Shown: positions 1-9,006 of the stretch, in pieces | Layout of the letters: each line of letters opens with the position of its first letter | Position numbering within the stretch: position 1 is the stretch's first letter | From: an uncultured Acidobacteriaceae bacterium | Lineage (GTDB): Bacteria > Acidobacteriota > Terriglobia > Terriglobales > Acidobacteriaceae | Direction of reading: 5' to 3' | Assembly: GCA_903842065.1 (NCBI GenBank) | Contig: CAIMKZ010000106.1 | Location: 248,001-312,000 of the forward strand | Length of the DNA: 64,000 nt | The notes under the pieces: model-generated | What the model was told of the DNA's origin: nothing | What the model saw: only the letters and a program-made list of their open reading frames with translations | Database searches by the model: none | Position numbers and translations under genes: made by a program

Positions 1-1134
1 CTCCCGGCGAATGGTTCGCAAGCTCCATCTTTGAACGCACTGAGTCTACTGCAAGCGCCTCCGGGAGCTAGGGCAAGCTGGGCAAGCTTGAAGGGCAAGG
101 TGGTGGTTCTCGAGTTCTGGGCCACCTGGTGTTCTCCGTGCATCGCGGGCCTTCCCCATTTCAATCAATTAGTCGCGTCGCTTGACCCGGCAAAGTTCCA
201 GTTCATCTCCATCGACGACGAAGATACGAAGGCGGTACAAACTTTTCTTACCAAGAAGAAGATGTCCGGATGGGTTGGAATCGATGCCACCGGCAGCGTC
301 TACAAGTCTTACGGAATCAAATCGAGACCGACCGGCGTCATCATCGATCAAAACGGTAAGGTTGTCGCGGTCACTGGGCTTGATTCGGTAACCGCCGCCG
401 ATCTACAGGCAGTAGCAGCGGGAAAGAAAGTTACATTCAAGCCGCCCGAAGATATTGTCGAGGCCAGTGCTCCAACCAAGCCGGTTGGCGAGCAGCCATT
501 GTTCTCGGTTTCCGTAAGTAAAGCGGCTCCCGACCAAAAGCAATCGCAGGTCAATCATCCTCCGACCGGAACGGACTTTTTGGGAATCCCCCACGCCGAT
601 GGCCTCCTTACCACCGTCTTCGACGTATTTGCAAATCGATATGCCGTTAAGTGCGAGATGCCGGATGGACATTACAACCTCCGCATGACGCTCGGCGACG
701 CGACCCAATCTTTGAATAGTCCGGCTGTCCAGCAAGCTGTTCTGGCCGCATTGCATCTGCAGATCCAGCCAAGGACCATCACCAAACCGGCGTACATTCT
801 CCGCGCCACCGATGCGAGCAAGAGTTTGCTGAGCCCGTCGGCTTCGACGCATGCCGTCAAGCGAGGCTACTGGCACGGAATCTACATTCTGATGAATGGG
901 TCGATGGACGATCTCGCCTACGTGCTGGGGACAGGTCTGGAAACTCCCGTAATCAACGAGACTGGCATCGATGGGACATACGACGCGCGATTCACGGTTG
1001 CCGCGGGAGACGTTGACAGCGTGAACGCCGTCCTCAAAAGTAGTTTGGGGTTAGAACTCGTTCCGGGAGATAAGGAGCTGCACATCACCGTTCTCGAAGT
1101 AAGTAAGCAGGAGAAGAGTACCCCAACCCAATGA
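1..1134 (+). CDS. Thioredoxin-like / TIGR03435 fusion protein (5' partial)
   Basis: The frame is open from base 1, so the gene probably begins upstream and its export signal is not visible; TTG at 31 is the first internal start-type codon. The N-terminal part is a TlpA/ResA-type thioredoxin fold with the redox motif WCSPC (Cys44 and Cys47 of the visible fragment) and a later cis-Pro segment (SRPTGV). The second half (about residues 190-370) resembles the TIGR03435 domain, a large paralogous family in Acidobacteria of unknown function, with the typical INETGIDGTYDARF-like segment. Likely periplasmic thiol:disulfide exchange coupled to an unknown envelope function. The fusion is seen directly; the function of the C-terminal domain is not known. 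Confidence 0.8.
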   Translation, partial: LPANGSQAPSLNALSLLQAPPGARASWASLKGKVVVLEFWATWCSPCIAGLPHFNQLVASLDPAKFQFISIDDEDTKAVQTFLTKKKMSGWVGIDATGSVYKSYGIKSRPTGVIIDQNGKVVAVTGLDSVTAADLQAVAAGKKVTFKPPEDIVEASAPTKPVGEQPLFSVSVSKAAPDQKQSQVNHPPTGTDFLGIPHADGLLTTVFDVFANRYAVKCEMPDGHYNLRMTLGDATQSLNSPAVQQAVLAALHLQIQPRTITKPAYILRATDASKSLLSPSASTHAVKRGYWHGIYILMNGSMDDLAYVLGTGLETPVINETGIDGTYDARFTVAAGDVDSVNAVLKSSLGLELVPGDKELHITVLEVSKQEKSTPTQ

Positions 1135-1255
1135 CGGAAACACAATCCACTAAGCAGTAACGGTGCGTGTATCACCGTCAACGGACGGGCAAGGTACAAG
1201 TTGGTGGGTATTTCCATTGTTACTGATTGAGCCGCGTGCTGCCGCTTCGCCCGCC

Positions 1256-1261
1256 TATAAT
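1256..1261 (+). promoter_or_regulatory. Consensus -10 box for the DUF2157 gene
   Basis: A perfect TATAAT lies 14 nt before the ATG at 1276. Transcription would start near 1268, leaving a leader of under 10 nt. No -35 with 16-18 nt spacing is obvious; TTGAGC at 1227 is too far (23 nt). Confidence 0.4.
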
Positions 1262-1275
1262 TAGGCCCAATAGTC

Positions 1276-2463
1276 ATGTTTAACATTGAACCGCAACTGA
1301 ACCGCTGGGTAGAGGGCGGCGTGCTCGATGCCGAAGCAGCCGCGCGCATCCGTGCCTTTGAAGCAAAGAGTCCGGCGCAAAGTGGCGGCGTCCGTTGGCA
1401 GAGCCTCATCGCGCTCATTCTCGGAGCGATCTTGCTGGCCTGCGGAGTGGCGCTGTTTGTCTCCGCGCACTGGGACCAGCTCTCACCCGGCGCGCGGCTC
1501 ACGCTGGTCTTTGCGATGGTCGCGGTCTTTCACCTCGCCGCCGGTCCCGCGAAAGAGTACTATCCCCGAACCTCGACAACGCTTCATGCGTTGGGAACGT
1601 TGGCGATGGGTCCGGCGATTGCGCTGGTCGGGCAGATCTTCCACCTCAGCTCGCACTGGCCCTCGGCGGTGCTGCTGTGGGCTATCGGTGCGCTGGCCGG
1701 ATGGCTGCTGCTCAGTGACGAGGCCCAACAGACACTGGCCTTGCTTCTGGTTCCGGCATGGCTGGCCTGTGAGCTGGCCGAGACCGGCGGAGATCACATC
1801 GGCACCCCGATCTATGTGGGCCGACTGCTGGTAGTGTGCGCGATTCTCTATCTGACCTGCTTCGATAACTCCCGGCGCAGGTTTGTTCATGGAGTGCTGG
1901 CCGCCGCAGCGATCATTACCGCTGTCGCGGGAACCGCGCTGATGCTGACAGGCTGGGAATCCTACACCTGGTCGCAGACCTTTCTGCCCTTTGGCACAAG
2001 GTTCTGGGCATGGGCGGTGATTGCGGCCCTGCCGCTCGTCGTGGCCCTCTTTCACGGGCACAAGGTGATGCTTCCTGTGGCTGCCGCGATTGTGTATGCA
2101 ACCGTGCTGCCGTGGTGCTATCGGACCTGGGAAGATAACTGGTCCTACCAGAATTTCAATTATCACCATACGTACACCGGGCCGAATCTGGTTGCTTACC
2201 TCGCAGTGGCGGCCTTTGCCGTGTTCCTGTGCGGCTGGGGGGTGAGGCTGGGCTCAAAGCTGCTGGTCAACTTTGGCGTCGCCGCATTCGCAGTCACGGT
2301 GGTCTGGTTTTATTCGAGCAGTATTCTTACCGCCATCAACCGCTCTGTGGCGCTCATCGGGCTGGGGGTTCTGTTTCTGGTCGGGGGCTGGGCGCTTGAA
2401 AAACTGCGCCGAAGAATGATCGCGCTGGCCTCGGACAGGCAGGAAGCGGAGGTGGCGCAATGA
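1276..2463 (+). CDS. DUF2157 multi-pass membrane protein
   Basis: A 395-residue protein with a short soluble N-terminus (NRWVEGGVLDAEAAARI, the usual DUF2157 opening) followed by about ten hydrophobic segments. The family is widespread, integral to the inner membrane and of unknown biochemical role. The stop codon overlaps the next start as ATGA, so the two genes are translationally coupled; a DUF2157 gene beside a GDYXXLXY gene is a recurrent pair and suggests one membrane complex (inference). ATG chosen because it follows closely a perfect -10 box and gives the family's usual N-terminus. Confidence 0.8.
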   Translation: MFNIEPQLNRWVEGGVLDAEAAARIRAFEAKSPAQSGGVRWQSLIALILGAILLACGVALFVSAHWDQLSPGARLTLVFAMVAVFHLAAGPAKEYYPRTSTTLHALGTLAMGPAIALVGQIFHLSSHWPSAVLLWAIGALAGWLLLSDEAQQTLALLLVPAWLACELAETGGDHIGTPIYVGRLLVVCAILYLTCFDNSRRRFVHGVLAAAAIITAVAGTALMLTGWESYTWSQTFLPFGTRFWAWAVIAALPLVVALFHGHKVMLPVAAAIVYATVLPWCYRTWEDNWSYQNFNYHHTYTGPNLVAYLAVAAFAVFLCGWGVRLGSKLLVNFGVAAFAVTVVWFYSSSILTAINRSVALIGLGVLFLVGGWALEKLRRRMIALASDRQEAEVAQ

Positions 2464-3059
2464 AACTCTTCCGTCTATCCATTGCTCCGGCCTCGGTGGT
2501 GCTGCTCGTGGTGCAACTGGCGCTAGTGTCGTCGCTGGCGGCCAGTTACGCGTGGCAACGGCACAGCTATCCCCGGGTGTGGACCCGCGCCTACGGATAC
2601 GATCCCGTGCTTCCCTTACGCGGCCGCTATCTGAGCCTGCAAGTTGCCGTGGACGGCTGCGCGAGCACTCTGCCCTCTTCGAAACAGGCCCTCTTTCAGC
2701 GCGATTACGCCGGAGCGATCAAGCCTGGCCCCTACGCCGTGGGAGAGGCTCCGCAAAACATCGAGTTTCGCGCCCAGTTGCAGGTCGCGAACAACACACT
2801 CCAGGCCGTCTACATCTCCGACGAGAGCTTGCGGAGCAAGGGCCAGCAGGTGATCGCGAAGCCCGGTGAGCCATGCAGCCAGATGCTGCTCGCCAAGCCG
2901 GTAGACTTTTTCATCGCTAACGACGCGCGCTCGCCTCTACCGCTCGCGCTGGGCCAGGAGCTGTGGATCGAAGTGACAGTGCCGCCTGTGGGGCCGCCGC
3001 GCCCGCTGCAACTGACAATCAACGATAGCAAAGGCTGGAAGCCGCTCAACCTTCGCTAG
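2460..3059 (+). CDS. GDYXXLXY-type membrane-anchored protein
   Basis: A 199-residue protein with one N-terminal membrane segment (about residues 9-28) and an exported domain. The segment PLRGRYLSLQV at about residue 50 corresponds to the GDYXXLXY signature in degenerate form: Gly-Asp is replaced by Gly-Arg and the last Tyr by Val. It starts inside the stop of the DUF2157 gene (ATGA). Two or more Cys (CAST, PCSQ) could form a disulfide outside the membrane. Function unknown; the pairing with DUF2157 is the best clue. Confidence 0.7.
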   Translation: MKLFRLSIAPASVVLLVVQLALVSSLAASYAWQRHSYPRVWTRAYGYDPVLPLRGRYLSLQVAVDGCASTLPSSKQALFQRDYAGAIKPGPYAVGEAPQNIEFRAQLQVANNTLQAVYISDESLRSKGQQVIAKPGEPCSQMLLAKPVDFFIANDARSPLPLALGQELWIEVTVPPVGPPRPLQLTINDSKGWKPLNLR

Positions 3060-3062
3060 CGC

Positions 3063-4163
3063 TCAGCGCGGCCGCGCCGCCTTGCGCAGACGGTCGCGGA
3101 TCGCCGCGCCAATTCCGTCCGACGGCGGCTGCGGGCAGAGAATCACCCGGCAGCCCTCGGCGTCGAGCTCGCGCATTGCAGCGTAAAGCGTACGCGCCAT
3201 GGTTTCCGGTGCATCCCAACGGCCCCAGGGAAAAAAGTGCGCACCGCCGCAATCTTCGACTGGCCCCAGTCCCTCGGGCAGCATCACGCCGACCTGTTCG
3301 CCCGCATGAGAGCGCATCTCCTCAGACAAGCGCAAAGGCAGTTCGTCGAGGGTCGCATCCATCACAATAAGCCGCGCCCGCGGTGCGTAGTGGCGCAGGC
3401 CCACGCCGGGCGACGGAAGCGCCTCGGCAAGCTCCGCGCTCAGTTGCGCGGACTCTTTGTATAGCTCCACCGCCCCCGCCACATCGCGAATTTGCTCGAT
3501 AGTTACAGCGCCGGGCCGGTAGATTGTCATGGGGTTCGTCGTCGGATCGAGAACCGTCGATTCGACTCCGTACCCTGTCGGCCCCGCGTCCACAACCGCG
3601 TCGATGCGCCCGTCGAGATCGGCCAGCACATGTGCCGCAGTCGTCGGGCTGATGTGGCCAAAGAGATTCGCGCTGGGCGCGGCCACCGGAACCCGTGCGC
3701 GGCGAATCAGTTCAAGCGCCACCGGATGCGCCGGCATCCGAACGCCCACCAGCGGACGGCCGGCGGTAACAACATCGGGCACCTGCGCAGAGCGCGGCAG
3801 CAGCAGTGTAAGCGGACCGGGCCAGAAGGCCTGCATCAACAGCCGCGCCTGTGGCGGCACGTCCGCCACCAGGCTTGCCAGCATGGCAAGGTCCGCGATG
3901 TGAACGATGATCGGGTCCCAGCTGGGCCGCTGCTTGGCGGCGAAGATGCTCTCGACGGCTTGCGCATCCAGCGCGTTCGCGCCGAGGCCGTAGACAGTCT
4001 CCGTAGGCAGCGCCACCAGTCCGCCCTGGCGCAGCAGCTCGGCGGCGTAGTCGAGCGTGCACACTGCCTCGGCCGCGTTCAAGCGGGCGGGATCGACGAC
4101 GAGATGCTCGGTGCGGCTGTCTTCCATCTGTACCTTGGCGTTCTGCGAAAAATTGTGTGACAT
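3063..4163 (-). CDS. tsaC: L-threonylcarbamoyladenylate synthase, Sua5 type
   Basis: A 366-residue two-domain Sua5/YrdC/YciO protein. It makes threonylcarbamoyl-AMP from Thr, bicarbonate and ATP, the first step of the t6A37 tRNA modification. The YrdC domain shows GLVALPTETVYGLGANALD and the KQRPSWDPIIVH substrate-binding segment; a linker and C-terminal Sua5 domain follow (PGVGLRHYAPRARL). The start at 4163 has GGGAG about 8 nt upstream; an alternative start lies at 4127. A longer frame to 4280 would overlap the divergent CYTH gene and is disfavoured. It converges with the preceding gene with a 3-bp gap. Confidence 0.92.
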   Translation of the reverse strand: MSHNFSQNAKVQMEDSRTEHLVVDPARLNAAEAVCTLDYAAELLRQGGLVALPTETVYGLGANALDAQAVESIFAAKQRPSWDPIIVHIADLAMLASLVADVPPQARLLMQAFWPGPLTLLLPRSAQVPDVVTAGRPLVGVRMPAHPVALELIRRARVPVAAPSANLFGHISPTTAAHVLADLDGRIDAVVDAGPTGYGVESTVLDPTTNPMTIYRPGAVTIEQIRDVAGAVELYKESAQLSAELAEALPSPGVGLRHYAPRARLIVMDATLDELPLRLSEEMRSHAGEQVGVMLPEGLGPVEDCGGAHFFPWGRWDAPETMARTLYAAMRELDAEGCRVILCPQPPSDGIGAAIRDRLRKAARPR

Positions 4164-4218
4164 ATATATTGTCTCCCGGCTGCACGGCCCACGGGCCAGA
4201 GGACGTACACTTCTATCG

Positions 4219-4851
4219 ATGCACGTAGAAACCGAGATCAAGTTCCGCGTCACCGACCTCGAAGCGCTGCACCGCCGCATTGAGGCGGCGGGCTTTCAGC
4301 TCATTACGCCGCGCGCGTTCGAGTCGAACGTCCTCTATGACACGCCGGACCGGCAGATGCGCGCCCGCACCGAGATTCTGCGCATCCGCAACTACGCCGG
4401 CAAGTGCGTGCTGACCCACAAGCGCCCGCCCACCGGCAGCCCGGCAGAAGACCTGCATAAGCACCGCATCGAGACCGAGACCCAGATCGCAGACGGCGAG
4501 GCGCTGGCCGATGTCTTCCGCACCATCGGCCTCGTGCCCGCCTTCCGCTACGAGAAGTGGCGTACCGAGTACTCGCACGGCGAGGGCCACTGCGTTGTCG
4601 ACGAGACCCCCATCGGCAACTTCGCCGAGCTTGAAGGTTCCGATGAGTGGATCGACAGCATCGCGGAGCGGCTCGGCGTTGCCCAGCAGGACTACATCAC
4701 GCTCAGCTACGGCCGGCTCTTTGAACAGTGGCGCGCGGAGCACAGCTGCGATGTCAACGATTTGACCTTTGACGCCATCGCGACAGCCTGCGTCAGCAAT
4801 TACATTGAATCCGGGCGCGTCCCGGCCAGGAGTGACACATGCGCATCATGA
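4219..4851 (+). CDS. CYTH-domain protein (CyaB / thiamine triphosphatase-like)
   Basis: A 210-residue single-domain protein. The ExExK signature is at the N-terminus (E4, E6, K8 in HVETEIKFRV), followed by the pattern of basic residues (RIRNY, TLTHKRP-like, YEKWRTEY) and the acidic VDETPIGNFAELEG strand that line the CYTH tunnel for triphosphate substrates with divalent metals. Family members are class IV adenylate cyclases or triphosphatases; the substrate cannot be told from sequence. Divergent from the Sua5 gene (55 bp apart). It overlaps the next gene by 13 bp. Confidence 0.85.
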   Translation: MHVETEIKFRVTDLEALHRRIEAAGFQLITPRAFESNVLYDTPDRQMRARTEILRIRNYAGKCVLTHKRPPTGSPAEDLHKHRIETETQIADGEALADVFRTIGLVPAFRYEKWRTEYSHGEGHCVVDETPIGNFAELEGSDEWIDSIAERLGVAQQDYITLSYGRLFEQWRAEHSCDVNDLTFDAIATACVSNYIESGRVPARSDTCAS

Positions 4852-6179
4852 AGTTTGCTTCTCTGGTGGTTCTCACCGCTCTCGCATCCAGCATCGCCGC
4901 GCAGCAGCGGGCGATCCCCGTTGGCCCTGTTTCAACCGCCACATACAGCACCACCTATGTGCGCCTTGGCGGCAACAACGACGAGGGGCTGCTCTACGAG
5001 CCGGTGACGCCGGGACCGAATGCGCGCATCGGCATCGTCACCTCGCATCCCAACGGTGACGCCTTCACCGCCATTCAAACCACCGAGATGGCGAAGCGCG
5101 GATACAGGGTGATTGGCGTTGTCCACCGCGGCGAATCCTCGGACGTTACAGCCTTCGCGCAGCCGATCTCAAAGGCAGTCGAGTATCTGCGCTCTATCAA
5201 GGGCGTGGAACGCGTGGTCATCATGGGCCACAGCGGCGGCGGGCACCTCGTCGGCTGGTATCAGAACATTGCTGAACACGGTCCCTCAGCCTGCAACGGG
5301 CCTGAAAAGATCGTTCCCTGCGACGGAAAAGGATTAAGCGGACTGGCCAAACCCGATGGCATCGTCTTTCTCGACTCGACCACAGGCGCGTTCCATCAAC
5401 TCAGTTCGATCGACCCTGCTGTTGAAAACGGCACGCGCATCGCCGCGCTCGACATGTTTTCTCCCGCGAACGGCTACGACCTGAAGACCGGCAAGGGCAC
5501 GTACTCCGCGGATTTCGCCAAACGCTTCTACGCGGCGCAGTCGGCGCGAAACAACACGCTCATCGATCAGGCGCGGGCCCGGCTCAAGGCCATCGAGACC
5601 GGCAAGGGCGAGTTCACTGACGACGAGCCGATGGTGATCAAGGGCATGGGCGAAAACGCAGCAGGCGCGCGCCTCTATCAGCCCGACCCGACGTTTGCAG
5701 GCCGCACGAAACAGCCGCACACGCTGCTCAAGGCCGACGGAACGCAACCCACGCAAATTGTGGAGTCGGTCCGCGGGCCGGTGGGCCAGCAGTTCGCCGC
5801 GCAGCTTAACGCGCTCGCGGTCATGAACTCGAACACCACGGTGCGCCAGTTCCTCAGCCACTCGGCCATCCGCACCACGGGCGATTATGCCATCTCCGCC
5901 GACAGCATCACGGGCGTCGACTGGAAGTCCTCCTACACCGCCACGCCGGGCAACGCCGAAGGTATCACGGTTCCGGCGCTGGTGGTCACGAACACCTGCC
6001 ACTACCTGATGCTTCAGGACGAGATCATCTACGACCATCTGGCATCGAAAGACAAGACCATCGCCTTCGACGAAGGCGCGACCCATATGTTTACACCCTG
6101 CAAGCCGGAGTACGGCGACACGGCCAAGCGCGCCTTCGATTACGTGGACGGGTGGTTGAACAAGCCGGGCAGGTTCTAA
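4839..6179 (+). CDS. Secreted alpha/beta hydrolase
   Basis: A 446-residue protein with a signal peptide (MRIMKFASLVVLTALASSIAAQ, cleavage near residue 21). The nucleophile elbow GHSGGG places the catalytic Ser at residue 132. The protein has extra segments after the core, including several conserved-looking Cys (CNGPEK..PCDG, TNTCHY, TPCKPEY), likely disulfides of an exported enzyme. Substrate unknown. ATG at 4839 is preferred because AGGAG lies 6 nt before it; the alternative ATG at 4848 forms an ATGA overlap with the CYTH stop. Confidence 0.75.
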   Translation: MRIMKFASLVVLTALASSIAAQQRAIPVGPVSTATYSTTYVRLGGNNDEGLLYEPVTPGPNARIGIVTSHPNGDAFTAIQTTEMAKRGYRVIGVVHRGESSDVTAFAQPISKAVEYLRSIKGVERVVIMGHSGGGHLVGWYQNIAEHGPSACNGPEKIVPCDGKGLSGLAKPDGIVFLDSTTGAFHQLSSIDPAVENGTRIAALDMFSPANGYDLKTGKGTYSADFAKRFYAAQSARNNTLIDQARARLKAIETGKGEFTDDEPMVIKGMGENAAGARLYQPDPTFAGRTKQPHTLLKADGTQPTQIVESVRGPVGQQFAAQLNALAVMNSNTTVRQFLSHSAIRTTGDYAISADSITGVDWKSSYTATPGNAEGITVPALVVTNTCHYLMLQDEIIYDHLASKDKTIAFDEGATHMFTPCKPEYGDTAKRAFDYVDGWLNKPGRF

Positions 6180-6194
6180 CGCGGCATATCTTCC

Positions 6195-6237
6195 GCAAAC
6201 AGCGCAGGCGGACCATGGGCCGCCTGTTTGCATTTTT
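6195..6237 (+). terminator. Rho-independent terminator after the hydrolase gene
   Basis: Stem GCAAACA (6195-6201) with TGTTTGC (6225-6231) plus an inner AGGCGG/CCGCCT pairing, followed by ATTTTT. Confidence 0.75.
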
Positions 6238-6384
6238 GGGGTCGAGCATTCTTGCCTGTCGGGCAGCACCTGAAAAATGTCGTTGTGCCCTTCGCCCGTT
6301 TAACGCACAATGGATGGCAACAATCCAACCGGCTTTATCGCTGCTCTCTATCCACTTCATTCTTTTCATCACGAAAGGAAATCC

Positions 6385-6855
6385 ATGTTGCGCAAGTTTC
6401 TCTTCTTCAAGTTCGCGCCGGAACGCAAAGATCTGGCGCTGTTGGTTCTGCGCCTCATCGCCGCCATCTCGATCTTTTTGAAGCATGGCATCGAAAAGAT
6501 CTTCGACTACCAGCACACCCTCTCCGCCATCACCGGCCGCGACCACTTCATCCATCTGATCGGACCCCAGCCCACCTTCATGTGGGAGGTCGTCGCAGAC
6601 GGATTTCTTACCATCCTGCTGGCCATCGGGCTGTTCACACGCTGGACCGCGCTGCTCTGCTTCTGCACGCTCTTCGTGGCGTGGAGCGTGGTGCTCGGAT
6701 TTCCATACTTCGTCAGTTCCGTGCCTGGAGGCGCATCGGTTGCGTCGGCCACGCACGGTGAGATGGTCATCTCCTACCTGATCGCGCTGCTCGCGCTCGT
6801 CTTCACCGGTGGCGGCAAGTACAGCGTCGACGCGCTGCTCGACCGCGAGGCATAA
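6385..6855 (+). CDS. DoxX-family membrane protein, copy 1
   Basis: A 156-residue four-helix DoxX/DoxD-like protein. It begins RKFLFFKFAPERKDLALLVLRLI and shows the FLKHGIEKIFDY and AALFTRWTALLCF type segments of this family. Start at 6385 is preceded by AAAGGA. It is followed after 46 nt by a paralogue with nearly the same N-terminus. DoxX proteins are small inner-membrane proteins often linked to redox or oxidative-stress functions; the precise role here is unknown. Confidence 0.8.
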   Translation: MLRKFLFFKFAPERKDLALLVLRLIAAISIFLKHGIEKIFDYQHTLSAITGRDHFIHLIGPQPTFMWEVVADGFLTILLAIGLFTRWTALLCFCTLFVAWSVVLGFPYFVSSVPGGASVASATHGEMVISYLIALLALVFTGGGKYSVDALLDREA

Positions 6856-6901
6856 GCCGGCGCACATCGACAGTAACTATGCACTCATGAGAAAGGAATC
6901 T

Positions 6902-7501
6902 ATGCTCCGCAAACTGTTGTTCTTCAAATTCGCGCCCACGAATCTCGACATGGGCCTGCTGGTGATCCGCATCCTGGCCGGCGTCTCCATCTTTCTCAAG
7001 CACGGCATCGAAAAAGTATTCCACTTCGATTTCATGATCGGCAGGCTCGCCGGCAACGGCCACTATGTGCAGGCGCTGGGCGTTATGCCCAGCCTGCTCT
7101 TCTCGACGCTGACCGACGGCATCCTGACCATTCTGCTGATCTTCGGACTCTTCACCCGCTGGTGCGCACTGCTGATCTTTGTCACGCTTGCAGCCGCCTG
7201 GAGTCTGGTGCTCCACTTCCCGTACTTCACCGGCGCAGGATCGACGTCCGTCCAGGTAACAGGCGCCACGCACGGCGAGATGATCATCGCTTACTCCGCG
7301 GGCATGCTCGCTCTCGTCATCACCGGCGGCGGTAAGTACAGCATCGACGCGTGGATCGACAGCAAGTTCGGAACCAAAAATAGCAACGGCATACCTCAGC
7401 ATTCGTCCTCCATTCCCGCGCGAGACGTTTTGCCCGAGGATGGAGGACAACTGTTTTCCGCCTGCCTCGCTTCGCCGATCCTGCTATCATCCTCATCGTG
7501 A
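6902..7501 (+). CDS. DoxX-family membrane protein, copy 2
   Basis: A 199-residue paralogue of the preceding gene: MLRKLLFFKFAPTN against MLRKFLFFKFAPER, FLKHGIEKVF against FLKHGIEKIF, ATHGEMIIAY against ATHGEMVISY, GGGKYSIDAW against GGGKYSVDAL. It carries about 45 extra C-terminal residues rich in Ser. The start has GAAAGGA just upstream. Its stop overlaps the GTG start of the next gene (GTGA at 7498). A tandem duplication is the simplest explanation. Confidence 0.8.
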   Translation: MLRKLLFFKFAPTNLDMGLLVIRILAGVSIFLKHGIEKVFHFDFMIGRLAGNGHYVQALGVMPSLLFSTLTDGILTILLIFGLFTRWCALLIFVTLAAAWSLVLHFPYFTGAGSTSVQVTGATHGEMIIAYSAGMLALVITGGGKYSIDAWIDSKFGTKNSNGIPQHSSSIPARDVLPEDGGQLFSACLASPILLSSSS

Positions 7502-8226
7502 ATCCCGAACAATTCACCTATCCGCCCTACAGCATTCCGCTGGTCGAGGCATACGACAGCCGCTTCGAGGCCGCCTTCATCGTGCTGCATCCCTTCGTCC
7601 GCGTGCCCGATACGCTGGCGTGGAAGACCACGCGGCAGTATCCCGCGGACGCGCAGATTCTCGCCGCGGGATCGAAGTACCGCTGGACAGAAGCGATGGC
7701 CGCCACAAGCCTCGGCTCCTGCGCGCGAATGAATCAGGCGCTGCTCACCTCGATCGGTGCTGTAAGCGATCATCTGGCCGATCCCGATGGCGTGAAGGCC
7801 CTGCAACAACTGCTAGAGAACGAACCCATCTGGATGCCAACCGAAGGCCGCTTCGAACCGCTGCTTCAAAACGACTTTCTCTGCGCTTTTGAAACCGCCG
7901 GAGCACGCGAACTGACTTTCGTCCCCGAGTTTCCCGCCTCCGAGCCGCTAGTGCGGCTTCAAGTCCCCGGACTTCGCAACGGCTCGATCCCCTTCCCCGC
8001 GCGCGGAACGCTGCTCGCTCCCGACTCCTCGTTCCTCTTCACCGTAGACTGGGACAGCTTCTTCACCCTGTTCTACGGGCGGCGGGATTTCATCCGCCGC
8101 GTGGCCGGCGCGCTCGACCTCGAAGGCTTCTTTGCCACGCCCAACACCGAGCACGCTTGGTTCAACCACTCCCTCGGCTGCGCCACCATTACCCTCTCGC
8201 CCGAGCACTGGCAGACCGTGGAGTAG
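7498..8226 (+). CDS. Conserved hypothetical protein
   Basis: A 242-residue soluble protein starting with GTG and coupled to the DoxX gene by GTGA. No signal peptide, membrane segment or metal motif is evident. It is rich in aromatic residues (FLFTVDWDSFFTLFYGRRDF, TEHAWFNHSL). I do not recognise the family; a DUF2711-like assignment crossed my mind but I cannot support it. Confidence 0.6.
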   Translation: MNPEQFTYPPYSIPLVEAYDSRFEAAFIVLHPFVRVPDTLAWKTTRQYPADAQILAAGSKYRWTEAMAATSLGSCARMNQALLTSIGAVSDHLADPDGVKALQQLLENEPIWMPTEGRFEPLLQNDFLCAFETAGARELTFVPEFPASEPLVRLQVPGLRNGSIPFPARGTLLAPDSSFLFTVDWDSFFTLFYGRRDFIRRVAGALDLEGFFATPNTEHAWFNHSLGCATITLSPEHWQTVE

Positions 8227-8256
8227 CGCGATTGCGCCTCAGGCACTGCGGGTGTC

Positions 8257-8730
8257 ATGCTCGTAAGTATGAGATGGAACTTGCATCGGGTTGGAGCCGC
8301 GGTTTTGGGCCTGGCGTTGTGCACCTCCGCCGCCGCACAGGACCGCGGATATTGGCGCGCGGCCTCAAAGAATGCCTCGACGATCACCGGCGACTTTGCG
8401 CTGGGCGACACTCGGCTCACGCTGAACTTCTACAGCTTTCCCGTGGCTCCGATTCGCAGGCTGAGCACAACAGAGGTGGCGGCAGCATTCGACGTGGACT
8501 TGAACTCCGGCGCTAACGGCCAGCTTTACCGGCTGCGCATCGCCGCCGGACAGCAGTTCATGCACAAAAACACGCTCTGCGGCAGCGACGACACGCAGTG
8601 GATGGCCACCTTTGTAGAGGGACGCAACCTCCACGTAGCGTTCTTCTCCGGCGACAGCCAGCCGGTGCTTACCATGCAGGCCATCCTCGACTCAACCGAC
8701 CTTTGCGGAATATTTGTCTACGCGCGGTAA
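8257..8730 (+). CDS. Small secreted protein, unknown function
   Basis: A 157-residue protein with an N-terminal signal peptide (positively charged start, hydrophobic VGAAVLGLALCTSAAAQ, cleavage after Ala-Ala). The mature part has two Cys (TLCGSDD and DLCGIFV) that could pair. It resembles other short exported acidobacterial proteins without assigned domains. The alternative ATG at 8269 removes only four residues. Confidence 0.6.
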   Translation: MLVSMRWNLHRVGAAVLGLALCTSAAAQDRGYWRAASKNASTITGDFALGDTRLTLNFYSFPVAPIRRLSTTEVAAAFDVDLNSGANGQLYRLRIAAGQQFMHKNTLCGSDDTQWMATFVEGRNLHVAFFSGDSQPVLTMQAILDSTDLCGIFVYAR

Positions 8731-8802
8731 AGGCTGAAGGCAGAGTCCGGCGGGGGACTTTTCTCCATCCGCGTCCCCTGCTAGAATAAAAAAGTCACCC
8801 GT

Positions 8803-8878
8803 GGGGCTGTAGCTCAGCTGGGAGAGCGCCTCGTTCGCAACGAGGAGGCCAGCGGTTCGATCCCGCTCAGCTCCACCA
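8803..8878 (+). tRNA. tRNA-Ala (anticodon CGC), CCA encoded
   Basis: Acceptor arms GGGGCTG (8803-8809) and CAGCTCC pair over 7 bp with one G-T pair. The D arm holds AGCTCAGCTGGGAGAGC, the anticodon stem CCTCG/CGAGG encloses TTCGCAA with anticodon CGC reading GCG (Ala), and the T arm carries GGTTCGATCC. The discriminator is A and CCA is encoded at 8876-8878. Confidence 0.95.
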
Positions 8879-8887
8879 ATTCCTCCA

Positions 8888-8912
8888 GACCATCCTTTCA
8901 GGATGGTCTTTT
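8888..8912 (+). terminator. Terminator 1 after tRNA-Ala
   Basis: Perfect 8-bp stem GACCATCC / GGATGGTC with loop TTTCA, then TTTT. Confidence 0.85.
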
Positions 8913-8917
8913 CAATT

Positions 8918-8936
8918 GGCCCGTTCAGGGCCTTTT
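8918..8936 (+). terminator. Terminator 2 after tRNA-Ala
   Basis: Second hairpin GGCCC / GGGCC with loop GTTCA, then TTTT, six bases after the first. The two act as tandem terminators for the tRNA transcript. Confidence 0.65.
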
Positions 8937-9006
8937 CTATTCATGCGCGATATACTTGAGCATTCACGGGCCAGCATCCCCAGACCCCTGCCATCGATTT
9001 TGATTC

